From Agelas oroides (taxonomy: Eukaryota; Porifera; Demospongiae; Agelasida; Agelasidae): a stretch of DNA of 64,000 nt. A program made the translations under genes and the position numbers. The notes under the pieces were generated by a model. It was not told the origin of the DNA and made no database searches. It saw only the letters and a list, made by a program, of their open reading frames with translations. Below, piece after piece: positions 12,511-25,855 of the stretch. Each line of letters begins with the position of its first letter. Positions within the stretch are counted from its first letter, which is position 1. Location of the stretch: the NCBI GenBank assembly GCA_949130485.1, contig OX422186.1, positions 4,807,792 to 4,871,791 of the forward strand, in the 5' to 3' direction.

Positions 12511-13547
12511 CCATATCACAGTAGATTAGATGATGCTGTGACAACGTGTGCCCATGCAAACACAAGCAATTAAGTGCTTGTTCTGCTTTATACTCGCAAT
12601 GTTGCAACAACATGCTGAGGTGATCCAACAACAGCTACTTGAAAGGTGACAACGGCTGTGCACTAAAGGAATCCCATAGTGATTATGTATCATTATGTAC
12701 GCCTTATGATACATTGTACTTTGGAACACTAAGTGGTCTTGTTGAGCTGTAACAGGAGGCTGTTCTCACCATCTTCACACTTTCGGTGGCTTTCAAAAGC
12801 ATAGGCTGATGTACAGCAAGAGTCTTATGCCTGTCACTAATCTACTGCTTGTCTTGCATCTAAAGGAATATCAGAACTACATTCTGATTGGCTACAGTCA
12901 AATGCCTACATAGACTAATGAAGACTCTTCCTTCCCCATGTGTGATGGTCTAGTCTCCCGAGCCAGACCCACTTCCTGAACAAAAGGGTCTGGTAAACTG
13001 TGTATACGAGCCATGTTGTACTGCACTGTACAGCGTGGTCCAATCACGCTGCAGCATTTTGTCACATGACACATTACATCACTGTTTGAGTAGCAAAAAC
13101 AGCATGAAAAACAGTAAGTCAGAGCCAAGACATCTTTCCCATTACTGCAGGAGCTGCAAAAACACATCATTATACTTTGGGAAGCATGCACACCTTACAA
13201 GAGGTATCTTAAGAGTGTGAAATCTGGTTACGTCATCCAGCCATGGTATATACACCGTGCTGAGGTTGCTTCTTGTTGCCATTTTTGGTCCAAATAGCCA
13301 CCTGAATAGTATAGCAATCACAGATTCAAAACCAGTCAAGAGCGTGCAAGCCAGGCCAAGCATAAACGTTCATGTCACTTGTCACCCCCAAATTTTGGAG
13401 TATACACTCTGTGGGTAGGTACACCGGGGTAGCTACGTTGAACGATTCCAAACTGGAATGATGCCAGCCAATGGCTAAATCCAGGTACTGTACATTAGCT
13501 CAGTGAACACTGCAGCATGCAAAAGCCCGCCTCTTTGCTGCAGTCTT

Positions 13548-13820
13548 AGTATATTCACTGCTGATTGTCTACCTCACACTGTCCAGATGGTGGGTGTAGA
13601 AACCATATTATGGGAGTTTAACACTCTTACTGTTATGAACTCTTGATATAATATATTTGTGTATAACTATGTTTTTTTCCTTATTTCAGGACTTGCAGCA
13701 TGAGAATGGGGTTCATACTAAGTACCTGCTAAGCATATTCACTGCTGATTGCTACGTCATACTGTCCAGATGGCAGGTATAGAAACCATAATTATGGGAG
13801 TTGCACAATCTTACTGTACT
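13548..13820. repeat. Direct repeat of about 85 bp
   Basis: ttcactgctgattg, actgtccagatgg and tagaaaccata-ttatggga occur at 13554-13632 and 13738-13812. Confidence 0.75.
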
Positions 13821-13825
13821 CACAC

Positions 13826-14228
13826 AAGCAAATACCTCAAATAGAAGCCGCCCTCAAATAGTCGCCGCCCTCGAATGGTAGCCGCACAATCTGAAGCTCT
13901 GAACAAAATAAACGCCGCCCTCGAGTAGCCATGTCTAGTATACGTGGCACGCGTGTACGAATAATTTCTGATGACGGTTACCACGCTAGCGCTAGGGCTA
14001 TTTGGGTTGTACGAGTCGTTCCCATGGCTGAAAGTAGGACTGAGAAGCCGCACATTCTACTGACAGCATCTAGCAACCGTCACTGTCTCCTCACTCGTAT
14101 GTACCTTATCCAGCCGTCGTTGATGTCTGCGGGTTTTCCAAAGAAAAAAACGCCGCCCTCAAATAGTAGCCGCACAAAAACGAGTAGCGAAAAAAATTGT
14201 AGCCACGGTGTGTGATCAAAGAAATATG
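13826..14228. repeat. Repeat with gccgccctc-aaatag units at both ends
   Basis: Units gccgccctcaaatag/tcgccgccctcgaatgg cluster at 13848-13928 and again at 14150-14215. They enclose 220 bp with GC-rich open frames lacking homology. Confidence 0.6.
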
Positions 14229-14834
14229 GTATTGGGGGAGCTGAGCTCCTTCAGTGCTAGAATTGGGGGGGCTATAGTGCCCTAGCCCCCTCCCTCCCCC
14301 CCATCCCCATTTCCTACACCTACATGTATGAACAATCAATGAACCACTTCTCCCTCAAAAATAGGCCTACATAGATATTATGTAAAGTCACTCACTGTAT
14401 GACAGTTCACCAGATGTTTCCCTTTTTGCAGAAGTGGGTCTGGTTTGTGAGACTAAGATCAGATCTTAAGATAGGCCTACAGAATCAATCCCTGCACAAA
14501 CTATGCCCTATGCCATTTAAAATGTGCATGTTGGCTTGCATAGGTAATCATCACCTGTGGTGAGTGGTCAGTCCTTACTACGGTGGGGCTACTCACTGTA
14601 CAGTGCTATTATAGAAAGCTGCATACCAAGTTTACTGAAGCTAGAGTTTGTAGAATGGGTACATTTGATGTCACACCTGCCATGTTCCTGCATAATTTGG
14701 GGTAAGTACTACTATGTTGAGAGGCAAGTGAATTCTATGGAGTGGTTATTCTATGAGCTTGCTTCAGCAGAGGGAGTTCTTGACTTCAGATTATGCTGAG
14801 AGCTAGTAAGAACATAACTATACAAGCAAGACAT

Positions 14835-14938
14835 TTCCACCTCCTCCTCCTACTCCTCTTGCCCTGTTTCTCCCTTTCCTCTTCCTTATCCCCCTTTTGC
14901 TCTTTCTGGTCCTCCTTCCCTTCCTCCTCCTCCTTGTA
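14835..14938. repeat. Pyrimidine-rich tract
   Basis: About 100 bp of almost unbroken C/T with cctcctcct runs. Confidence 0.8.
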
Positions 14939-16572
14939 GTTGCATCAATAGTCCATGAGCTAAACTATTTCTCACCCTCAAGAAAACTTTTTCTGGAGGG
15001 TGAGAGATGATCTGATAGACTAGCGCATCACTTCTAGGGTGGAAAATTGCTTTGCAAGTACACAAGTCTCATTGAAAACTGCATGTATTGGGCCCAGACC
15101 ACACCCTTTCAAGGGTAAGAGATCTGATAACTGTTGAGTGGTTTCTTCTTGTGCTGGATCAGCATTATTTGAACAGGTCGCATTGCATGTAATACTGTAG
15201 GCTCTAATTGAGGTGCATATATATACGTACATATAAATATGAAAAATCCGCAATTCGACTCACTAGTGTGGGGGTCGCTCACACTCGCCCCAATTAGAAG
15301 ACACTCTCCAAAAATAGGTATAATGGCCATACAGTGCCCCTTTTGGGTTTAAGCCTACGGAGCACTATTTTATTGGCTAGCAATCAACACTTGCATGATG
15401 GCTTGTTCAAAATTGATGCTGCTATTCAGCACAGCCAAGAAAGTGCTCAATTAGCCATCAGACGCATTTCCTCTTGTGAGAGGGTGGAGAGGCTACATTT
15501 CAAGACGGCAGCATGTCAGACGTACATGCGAGACACTACCATCATTTAAGTAGTAAGCTTCTACTATATAACCTTCCGAAGGTTGTATATTATCAATGCT
15601 TCTACAGTACTTATGGATACATAAACTTAACCAATCGTCCCTTGATACACTCAAAACCCACCTCTTCGTGACAGTGATGTTTCGTGGCATCGTCTGCAGT
15701 CGTCGTCGTGGTGATTTCCAGGATACGTGGTGATCAGAGAGACAGAGTCGTCAGTGACTCGAGTAGTCTCGCAAGCCGCACCTTCCTCTCTGCGAAGGGT
15801 GTGGCTTAATTGCGAGACTTGTGAGTTGTACTCCACCGGAAACAGCGCAACGTCCTTCAGCCCCACCCATACGCGGGCCCGCAGGGCGCGCGCAAAAATT
15901 TGGACACGTGGCTGTCGCCAGACTCCCGGAAGTGATTGCCCAATTGCCAAGCAAGAGATCAGATGATGTGAGTATGTTATGCTCATACCGAATGCTTGAT
16001 GTGTTATAGAATTCGTCTTGACGGTTTGCAATCCACTTATGAGTACACGTACTGCATATGTCAGTTCTGCAAAACTGAGTGAAGCTCGTACACTTGCCAT
16101 CAAATCAAAATGCTGAAGGGATTTCACTTGTAACAACTGATGCCAAGTTGCAATCAATATTCAGTACCTCATTGCACGTAGCAATGCATGCAACATTTTG
16201 TATCTTTTTAGCAATAGTCCATAGATGGTAGTTATGCGGATCCTTTACTTGGGGTGTAACAAATTATTCAGTAGGCGTATGTGTTCATCAACTGCCAGGT
16301 ATGCTTGTAAGATTAAAAACTACAAATGCGCAGGCTAGCAGCCCATTATGGTGGAATGAAGATAACTGAGATACATAGCATGCTTCCTATGTCAAACTTC
16401 ATTCCATCATGGAATCCATCAAGCTTTCATCAGATAGTATACTACAGATACTGCCGCATATCTGCTAGCTATTGCTAACTACTTGGGTTGGCAACTTAAT
16501 ACGAAATGCATTATTGACACTGAAAACCAACACAGCAATCAACATCAAGTTGGAGGAGTCACTGCCGATTAA

Positions 16573-19500
16573 TTGTCAAATTGGAATCACAGAATCTCAG
16601 ATTCCCAGCTAGCAAAGTACTTATTGCAGTGTTGCCACTGCCCATGTGCCCATGATAATTTATGCTGTAATCCCCTATATAGGTCGAAGATATGTAGCCA
16701 TCGCTCCCTGATTGGGTGTGCTGTATGTGTGCTTGTGTTGGCCTGGTTATTTCAAGTCTACCCATGGCAGTGGCATGTTCGTGAACATGATCCACCACAT
16801 GTCAGTTATGGTAGGTTCTCTTGTCCTCTTTGCCTACTGAAGTGTAACCTGACCTGTATATCATCTTGATCTATGTACACGAGAGTTTCTTACTGTGATA
16901 AACTCCTGATGTGCAGCGTTCCGTTTTATGAAGATCGGTGAAGAAGTCACTATGATTGTAATTATGTACTGTGGTCACCTTATTTGCAGGTAAGGCCACA
17001 GTTCATAAGCTCCTGCAAGCAATGCTAAATACTATTTGAGAGATTGTACAAATACAAATCCACTGAGGGTAGCACAAAGTAGAGAGGCTGGTGACTACCT
17101 AGCCTCGTTCTCAGGCCCTTGTCAAGGTTTCCTTTAAAGACTAGCTACCTTGTTTTACAAAGTGGGTCAGGCATTCATGCAGTGACACATTTCATGGGTG
17201 CTTAGTTATAAACGCTATGTGTGGTTGTCGTAATCAAAATAGGCAGCCTCGTTCTCAGGCCTTCACCACTGTCCAGTTTACTACACAGCAAAGTTTGCGT
17301 AGTTTACAGCAAATATGTCATGTATCCAAATACCACAGTAAACCAGGCTGTTATCTATACTTTCTCCTTGTCAAGTGTATACAAGGCTACGTATACCTAT
17401 TGCCAATCTCTCATGAAATTACCAATGGTTTCTCAGTAACTCTCATACAATGTGAGGTGGCATTGGGAAAGAAACTTCTTGTCTATGCCAAAATTGGTTG
17501 AAAATGTAACTGCCAATAACTTTGTGTGCTGCAACTTGTGTGCCATTCATAACATGTTTACTGCTGCATTTTAATCATGAGTACATAGATGGTCACATTT
17601 TCCCTCTAGATGGAAGGATCATCTTTAACCTACATAACTGCGAAACACCTTCAACAGAGGATGAGATTGTGGAGATTGTGAAAAATGCCTACAACAATAA
17701 CCGCAAGATCAGGGTGGTGGCTGCTGGGCATTCCTGGTCAGAAATAGCCCAAACTGAAGACATAATGATCTCTCTGCACAATTATTCTGGGCTTGAGAAT
17801 GTTGACAAAGTCAATAAACTAGTGACTGTGAGGGCTGGAACTAGACTGGATCATCTGAGCAGTTTGCTGGAGGAACAGGGCCTGGCAATGATCAACCTTG
17901 GGTCTGTTGCAAGGCAGTCAATTGCTGGAGCCATGTCAACTGGTAGGTCAAAGTATAGCACATTTGGTATTCCCTAGTGGGAAGTCATTTCTTACTTGGT
18001 TGTCTCTGCATGTGTACATAGATGCACACACGCACACACAATAAATGCCTACAAAATACACCTCCAAGACTAAGGTAAGGGCCAAGTTTCATTTCTTCCT
18101 CATAACCAGATTTTTTCTGAAGTACTTATTGTATTGATACAATTTTGCAGTGAAGCATGCAGCCGACACTAAAGATGAGTTTAATTTTAGGTAGACATTA
18201 TCATACACACATAATTGTGTTATCTAACAAGTGTAGCTATGCAAACCACATCCCCCTGAAAGAAGGCAGGCATAGATTTTCATTTTCAGACAGTTTTGCT
18301 ACATGGGACTCCAGGTTCTGTGAGCATCTATGCTATGTAGGACGCATTTTGGCAAACTATACCGGCCTCATCATCAGGTGCGCTGGGGTGACCAGGAGAT
18401 GTGGACTGCCATCTCATGAATACAGATGGCTGACCTTGTTATAAAAACATGTTGAAGAGAGTTTCTCTTCATACATGCAGCTGTCCTCATTTTCAGACAG
18501 TTTTGCTACATGGGACTCCAGGTTCTGTGAGCATCTTGGGTACAGTTTAGGCTTGATGTTAAATGTAAGTAGTTCCTTAGGTAGTGGTTTAGACTGCTGG
18601 TGTATAGGTTTGGTTACGCCTAGTCACCAGCAAATTATGCTGACAGAGAACTATGGACATGTGTAAGCATTTGGGAATTGTGCACTGATTTGTGAAAACA
18701 ATTTATATATTACTGACTGGTGAAATTTTTTTTTAAACCCTAGCTGATCTGCTGCAGTAGGACATCTGTATTGTCTAATCTATATTGTGTAATCATTTCA
18801 AACACTAGATTGAAACTCTGGGATTAATATGTTTGCATATTGAGTACATCTCTTGTCAATGCTTAGTCTCAGAACTTGAGGATATTAACACAGTCTATTC
18901 CTCTCTAGCTACCCATGGTACAGGGATTGACATTGGCAACCTGGCAGCACTGGCCACAAGCCTGAGATTTGTGTCTGGAACTGGAGAGGTACGAGTTACA
19001 AGTAGTAGTAATTCCCCACAATGCACACTTGGCTATACCATTATAGCTATAAGGATGCTGGGGTTTGGAATAGCAATACAGATGATATGCAACAATGTAA
19101 TGTGGTTTCCAGGATATAATATGTTACTTATGCATTATTGTGCCTATATACTTCTACAGATTGTGACAGTTAGTGAAGGTGATGGGGACAAATTCAAAGC
19201 TGCCCAGGTCAACATTGGCATGTTTGGTATCCTTAGCAAAGTCACTTTGAGGGTGGAAGAGAAGTATTTCCTGCGGGAAATACGGACACACCATAGTCTG
19301 ACGTACTGCCTTGAAAACATGGACAAGTTGGTAAAAGAAGATGGATATTCGTACGTCAAGATGTGGGCGGAGTTCTATAATGACTTCTGTGTCTTGTACC
19401 AGACCAATAAGACAAGTGATGAAGAACAGGAGACCCCTGGATACTTGCAAAGCTTCCTGACAGTAAGTCAAAACATAAACAGTGTGAAAATATAACATTG

Positions 19501-21001
19501 AAACATGGGTACTACGCAGTAAACTGTGCTGACAGAATATACTCATCACTGTTGCAGTGGTGGATCTAGTTCTAGAAGATGCAAACCAGCTGATCACACA
19601 AAACATTCAGCTACCTGGAAGCACGCTTGTAACTTCTTGGATGCATTTTAGTGCCACTCTTAGCTAAGACCAGAGCGAGTAGAACATAGATTGAAAAGCA
19701 AACCTTTGTTATGCACACCCACTGAACATTGGATATTGATGTGTACAAATAGATTGATTGAACACTAGAGCTGAGGACTGTAATGACAGTGAGTGTGCAG
19801 GCTAGTGCGTACTGGGGTTTTGGAACACTAGTTGAAATTAAGTATAGCTTGGTTAAGCTGACACTTGCCTAGTCTCATGGTCAAGCTGAGAAATCGCAGT
19901 TTCATGAGTGTTTGCAGTCAACTAACATGAAATATTGGTCCCCACTCCTCTATGTCCATCTCTGTCCACCTGATGTCATTCCCATGATGAATGAGGTGAT
20001 TTTTTTTTCAATGCGTGTGTTCCTGACAGCTTTTCTCTCTCCCTTCTTTTTATGTTTAGTACTACACTTTTGCAGTTGCTACCCGGGTTTGCTATATCTG
20101 CCCGTGTCTTACTCGTTATATGATGTGGCTGGTTGACTATGTAGGATTTGGAATAAATACTGATCGTACAGACATCAGCTATCGTATCTTCAATGACTAC
20201 TTTGACCTTCCCATACATGCTGAAGCAGAGGTTATTGTGGAGTATAAATATGCTGTAGAAGCAGTTCAGACTTTACGTGATTTGGTGGTTGAAAATGAAT
20301 ATCCTGTGAACTACATCACAGAGGTGAGCATTGTGCTGACAATTTATAGTTGCATAAGTGTGTGTATACATTTGTGCACATATGAAATGTTGGGCAAGCC
20401 CCTATATTTAATTAATATATATATATGTATGTGTATTTCTTGTTTGTAAATGTGTACACTAGAGATGGACAAAATGTTAGTGCCTATTGCATGAGTAAAG
20501 CTAACTGTGCAATGAAATAGCTTGTGCCTTCCCCATGATGACAGTCATTCCTCTAGAACTCGTAGAGATGGACTGCATGTATGCAGGTGCATTTAGTGGG
20601 GTAGTGGGTGCTTTATAGCAGGTTGATATGTACGTATCATGGAGTGGCATGGTTCTGTTTGTGAACTTGAATTTCTAACAATACAGGTCCGGTTTGTCAG
20701 TGGTGATGACATCTTGCTGAGCCCATATTATGGAATGAATGATGGGGCTTGTGCCATCACTCTCACCATGTATGCTCCCAGGCTAACTGCAAAAGCTTAC
20801 TTTGATGCCTACTACTTGGCCACAAGGAAATTTGAAGGTCGCATCCATTGGGGAAAGCACTTCCCCCCTGACCCATCTGCTGTTAGGAGCTGGTACGAAA
20901 AGTTTCCAGACTTCGCAAAGGTCAGAGAGGAGATGGATCCAAAAGGGATATTCCTAAATAGGTTTTTGAAAGAAGCTTTTGGGTTTGAGGACAACAAGTA
21001 G
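16573..21001 (+). CDS. FAD-linked aldonolactone oxidase (L-gulonolactone oxidase-like), six exons
   Basis: Member of the vanillyl-alcohol-oxidase/PCMH flavoprotein family with a C-terminal ALO domain. Family members oxidise L-gulono-, L-galactono- or D-arabinono-lactones, as in ascorbate synthesis. Exons are 16573-16810, 17610-17942, 18909-18988, 19160-19462, 20060-20323 and 20687-21001. Every junction is GT-AG with matching phase, giving 510 residues. An N-terminal hydrophobic segment (about residues 40-60, IGCAVCVLVLAWLF) suggests membrane anchoring, as in animal GULO. The FAD domain shows VVAAGHSWS, whose His aligns with the flavin-linking region of GULO, and ATHGTG formed across exons 2 and 3. 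The ALO domain ends with RIHWGKHF (HWAK-type motif) and the stop at 20999. The start in exon 1 is the only in-frame Met; a further upstream exon is possible. Substrate cannot be read from sequence. Confidence 0.87.
18279..18536. repeat. Direct repeat of about 50 bp in oxidase intron 2
   Basis: gttttgctacatgggactcc plus aggttctgtgagcatct occurs at 18279-18330 and 18487-18536. Confidence 0.82.
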
Positions 21002-21301
21002 ACTTTCATAGGTAGTGTTTGCAATGCTAGGCTTCTTCTGAACGTGATAGATATAGTACAGTTGTTTTCAAGGGCATTAAGTTTGATTTTGTAATAGCTA
21101 CGTAGCTAATTTCTTTTATGAGTGAGAGACAACTTGTTTGGCAGAGTAATGTAACTGTGTGCCACACATGGTTTTGGTTAGCGTAACCTTGGTAAAGTAC
21201 TTCATTGAAAACATATTGAGTGAGAAATAATGAGTTAGTTAGTCCTTGACAATGCTAGAGGTGACATACTTATAAATCCTATAAGCAATGTTTTCCATGT
21301 T

Positions 21302-22005
21302 TGACTCATTCTTTGAGTGTGTTAGAGCAGAGTACTGACTCATTCTCTCTTGGGTGCGTGTAGAGCAGAGTACTGACTCATTCTCTTGAGTGCGTGTAGA
21401 GCAGAGTACTGACTCATTCTCTTGAGTGCGTGTAGAGCAGTGTACTGACTCATTCTCTCTTGGGTGTGTGTAGAGCAGAGTACTGACTCATTCTCTTGAG
21501 TGCGTTTAGAGCAGTGTACTGACTCATTCTCTCTTGAGTGCGTGTAGAGCAGTGTACTGACTCATTCTCTCTTGGGTGCATGTAGAGCAGAGTACTGACT
21601 CATTCTCTCTTGAGTGCGTGTAGAGCAGAGTACTGACTCATTCCCTCTTGAGTGCGTGTAGAGCAGAGTACTGACTCATTCCCTCTTGGGTGCGTTTAGA
21701 GCAGAGTACTGCATGACTCATTCTCTTGAGTGCGTGTAGAGCAGAGTACTGACTCATTCTCTCTTGAGTGCGTGGTGTAGAGCAGAGTACTGACTCATTC
21801 TCTCTTGAGTGCGTGTAGAGCAGAGTACTGACTCATTCTCTCTTGAGTGCGTGGTGTAGAGCAGAGTACTGACTCATTCCCTCTTGGGTGTGTGTAGAGC
21901 AGAGTACTGACTCATGCTCTCTTGAGGTGTGTAGAGCAGAGTACTGACTCATTCTCTCTTGGGTGCGTTTAGAGCAGAGTACTGACTCATTCCCTCTTGG
22001 GTGCT
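21302..22005. repeat. Minisatellite, about 18-19 units of 37-41 bp
   Basis: The unit core is gagcagagtactgactcatt, followed by ctctcttgagtgcgtgta with small indels. It starts 300 bp after the oxidase stop codon. A block at 22270-22355 carries the same motif on the opposite strand. Confidence 0.92.
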
Positions 22006-22749
22006 GTGCCACTCACAGCGCTCATAAACTCCTGAGATACCTAGGTACTCAAACTTTTCTGCAAATTGCAGAGTGTTAAGAAAGAGTATATATATACCTC
22101 TCTGCACCATGCATGGCTCTATCTGGTTGTACAAGACTCTACTGCATGGACTCAATCCCACACTACCATGACTTTACTAGTCTTGGTTCTACATGATGCT
22201 ACTGGTTCCACTATAGACTCTACCCACTCTACCATGGCTCTACCTCGTTCTACTGGACTTTCATTGCTCTACACACACTCAAGAGTCGAAGAGAGCCTAA
22301 GTCAGTACTCTGTACACCCAAGAGAATACTCTGCTCTACATGTGAGTCAGTATATAGGCTATCTATGTAGTGATATGGTGCATAGCCACCCAGGATATAT
22401 CAGAGAGTCGGTAGACTCTCTATGTGGGGATGGCGCCGACGCGCAATATATGCAATACGCATAACTTCACCACAAACACGCTAAAAGCTTATTTAAGCGC
22501 CCAGGCTTCCTCTTTGAGTGGCTTTGTGATCAGCAAGACTCATATAAGTGGCCAAAAGCCACGCGGAAGACAGCTAAACGCAAAAGTGTGCGGTCTGTCA
22601 TGAAAGTGCCACTTTTCGTAGACCACTATGTTCAACAACGATATCTCGCAAACGGTTTAAGTACTCACCGTCATTTTAGCACGAAACTGATGCTTATCAC
22701 AGCGCAGAGCTCTACGACCACTCAGCGTCTTCATAGCTTCAAATTCACC

Positions 22750-23030
22750 TAGTCTCGCAAGCCATACCCTTCGCAGAGAGGAAGGGTCTGGTCACGCTGC
22801 AACTACCGAGTTGTCGCCGAGGAACGCAATCGAACATTGTGGTTAGGTAATAAGATGCTGACATCCGCTAAACACATTGTGACGTAATTGTACTCCATGA
22901 CAACGGATGCGATCTACGAAGAGCGCGGATCTGATTGGTCACGACAAGTTTCTGTCGTGGCGACAACTCGATGGTTGCAGCGTGACCAGACCCTTCCTCT
23001 CTCCTGCGAAGGGTGTGGCTTGCGAGACTA
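22750..23030. mobile_element. Foldback element, TAGTCTCG family, 9-bp TSD
   Basis: 281 bp. Termini are tagtctcgcaagcc and its complement ggcttgcgagacta; inverted arms are about 50 bp. Target-site duplication aaattcacc at 22741-22749 and 23031-23039 is perfect. No coding capacity. Confidence 0.88.
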
Positions 23031-23579
23031 AAATTCACCCTGGTCAACAAAAGCCATTCACAACACTCTGAGGCTGCTGTCCGTTGCTTAGGACGCCATT
23101 TTTAATTTTGTACGCCATTTTTAATTTTGTACGCATGCGTACACGAAGTCTCGTTCCCAGACCAAAGACCACGGTCGTTGGTCTGGATGCGAGACTAGTA
23201 CACAGGCGAAATGGCCAGCGGGCAGTACGCATGGCTGAAGGCGCTACCTACTTGTAGCTACACTAAAAATAGCCTACTCACAGCTTTAGTGAACTGTAAA
23301 GCTAGCATGGTAAGTTGTCAGTATGATAGTTTTCTGTGCTGCAGCAGGTTAGTCGTCATGTGATTGACAACTGAATCATGAAATTGGTTTCACAAAGTTT
23401 GGTAGGGAGAGCGGTTGGCCCTTCATCAGGTTCTAGCTGGCTATATTACGCATTATTATTACATGCCTGGAACTACTGTCAACGCCGTTTCAAGTTCTGG
23501 TGTTGTGGTTACACTTGAAATATTCTTCTTAGGCTTAGGTCTAACTGTAACTGAGATTAACATCAAAAAAAGTACAGAA

Positions 23580-24179
23580 ACAAGACTTAAAAAACATTAG
23601 AAATGTAAAAAGATGTAGGGATGGCATGCCAAAAAGTATGCAAACAAGGTAGGGATAATACATGAAAGCAAAGGTCAACATATTGGCAAAGCCCCATCCC
23701 TACATCTTTTTCACACTGCAGTTAGACAGTGCATGGGGGTCTTCCTAAAACGTACCACAAGTTTACTCCAACCTTTACTGCCAGTTCATGGCTGTAGCCT
23801 CATTTTCAGGCCACTTCCTCCTTCCACGTGGCTAGTATGACCCCCTTGGTAGCATTATGTTATACAGAACCTCTTCAACAACTTAAGCAGTGAGTTAGAG
23901 TAGACTGCAGACTTATGATAGTGTCGATCGTTAAAGTACATGGCATGGTTTTAGCCTCATCCCCAGGCCACCTTCCTTCTCCCACATGTCAGCTCAGGAG
24001 CGAGGCTAATATGATCTAGCAGCATTGCATCAGCTGTATATAGTGTGAAAAAGATGTAGGGATGGGGCTTTGCCAATATGTTGACCTTTGCTTTCATGCA
24101 TTATCCCTACCTTGTTTGCATACTTTTTGGCATGCCATCCCTACATCTTTTTACATTTCTAATGTTTTTTAAGTCTTGT
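23580..24179. mobile_element. Foldback element with about 137-bp inverted arms (family E)
   Basis: Arms 23580-23716 and 24044-24179 are near-perfect complements carrying gatgtagggatggcatgcc and ggtcaacatattggcaaagc. The 330-bp middle holds another degraded cctcattttcaggcc foldback. Confidence 0.82.
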
Positions 24180-25326
24180 ACAAATATGAAAGGCATGCTG
24201 TGAACATGTTGATTGACACAAGCTGTACAACCCAGTGAAAGGATTCCTAGGATTGTCAAGGGGCATGCAGTTTACCAACCCTATCACTCAGGATGTACAA
24301 ACAAGCAACCATTGATATGACTCTTGAATGTCAACACTGTGTATGTTATATGGCATCACATCAAATTCTTCAAATTATAAATGTAGTTGTCCATCACCCA
24401 GTATACTGAAAGACAGGAGAACTTACTTTTGATGCTTGCAAAGCTGGGAAGTTATCACCTCACTTGGACCACCACCAGTGCATGTGGAACAAACTTGGTA
24501 TGTATTCTGGCCTATCTCAGTAACTAATCTCTATACACACAGTTACTTATAGTGTGAGACTAGACATGACTAGAGCAAATTCATGCTGGGTATAGCGGCT
24601 AGCACATGTTTCAGAGGATAGATCATCCTGCCAATCACAAGATAGCTGCATGGGGGCAAAATTCCAGTAGCTGTTTCCTGCCAAGTGCATGACTGGTGTG
24701 GTACTATATGTACTAGACCAGAATCCCCGGAGGCGGGAGCGGCCTGGGAACGAGGCTACGTCTGGGTACGAGACTACTTTGTCTCGCCCACTCTCAGTGG
24801 GCCTGACTGCTTAGCTCCGTTCGCGCCAGTGGCTGAACTCCGTCCCCTTTCTAAATTTCAGTAAATCCGCCACTGTTCTTCTCAGACCGTTTCCGCCTTC
24901 GCTTGCAGTACAGAGGTATGCAAAAACAGAGGTATTTACACAAGCTTACTGTGGCAAATACTAGAGGCAGTGAAGGCGAAGGATCGCTTGGTCCGTCAAG
25001 TACGATTGATCCGTGAAGGCCTGGGAAGCGCAGCCGAAAATTGTTGAGTTGCCACGCCCACTTCTGGTCACGTGAATGCATTCATGACACGTAATTATTG
25101 TCTGACCTGACTGCTAGCTTGTGAGTTGTTTAAAATATAGCTGGAAGTCCGAACTGAATATCTCGAAGCAACTCTAGGCCTAGTCAAACGTCTGGAGATC
25201 AGTAAGGAACTGATACGTGAGTGTGTAACTGTGCCTGGTTGTTGTTGCTGCATGCCACTGCTGCATAATCATTTGATGGACTCGTGCAGTTATGTACGCA
25301 AAATACACTACTAGCCGCCAAAGGGG

Positions 25327-25697
25327 TAGTCTCGGAACCAGACCCTCGAAAAATCGAAAAGGAGGGTCTGGTAAACGGGGCGGGGTGGAAGTGTACACTT
25401 CGGAATGTTAGGAATTTTATTAATTGCTTACCTTCCGTAGCCAGTTAGAGCTTTCTGCTGAACCAGATACTCGCAAAAGTGTTCTAATCTTTCCGCTTGG
25501 TGTTCACAGCTTTCTGAAACGAAGCTAAACGCGAAGACGGCTCTCGTGCGGTTAGCATTTCTAATAAACGCACATCAGAATGCTAATCAAAAGCCAATCG
25601 GAAGTGCGCCTGCATACCGGGCGCAGTGTACACTTCCACCCCAGCCGATTTACCAGACCCTCCTTTTCGATTTTTCGAGGGTCTGGTTCCGAGACTA
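25327..25697. mobile_element. Foldback element, TAGTCTCG family, 9-bp TSD
   Basis: 371 bp with inverted arms of about 75 bp (gtctcggaaccagaccctcg at the left end). Perfect duplication ccaaagggg at 25318-25326 and 25698-25706. It ends 158 bp before the ATG of the type II membrane protein gene, so it lies in that promoter or 5' UTR. Confidence 0.88.
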
Positions 25698-25855
25698 CCA
25701 AAGGGGGGTGCATTTGCACCCCCCTTACCCCCCCTAAATCCGCCACTGAAGAAGGCCATGCTGCATGTGCTATTTAGTTTAATAGCCTCGAACCCAGACT
25801 ATCTTAATGCGGGGAGGGAGGAGACGCAGCACGACCCCTTCTCTAAATACATAAT

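Larger units (their letters stand above)
10530..16570. other. Intergenic region between HS1BP3 and the oxidase
   Basis: Apart from the RT relic (12150-12510), direct repeats (13548-13820), gccgccctc repeat (13826-14228), pyrimidine tract and a tagtctcgcaagccgcacc hairpin at 15764-15826, I see nothing coding. A minus open frame at 11330-11794 (154 codons, Leu-rich) has no recognised family. The HS1BP3 promoter and first exon should lie here. Confidence 0.5.

Noticed and set aside
15651..16157. 168-codon minus-strand open frame
   Set aside because: Covers a tagtctcgcaagcc hairpin repeat; no homology and no splice sites.
19154..19606. 150-codon minus-strand open frame
   Set aside because: Shadow of oxidase exon 4.
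23146..23197. Ninth member of the TAGYCTCG family
   Set aside because: The hairpin tips fit but the flanks show no 9-bp duplication; kept out of the proven set.
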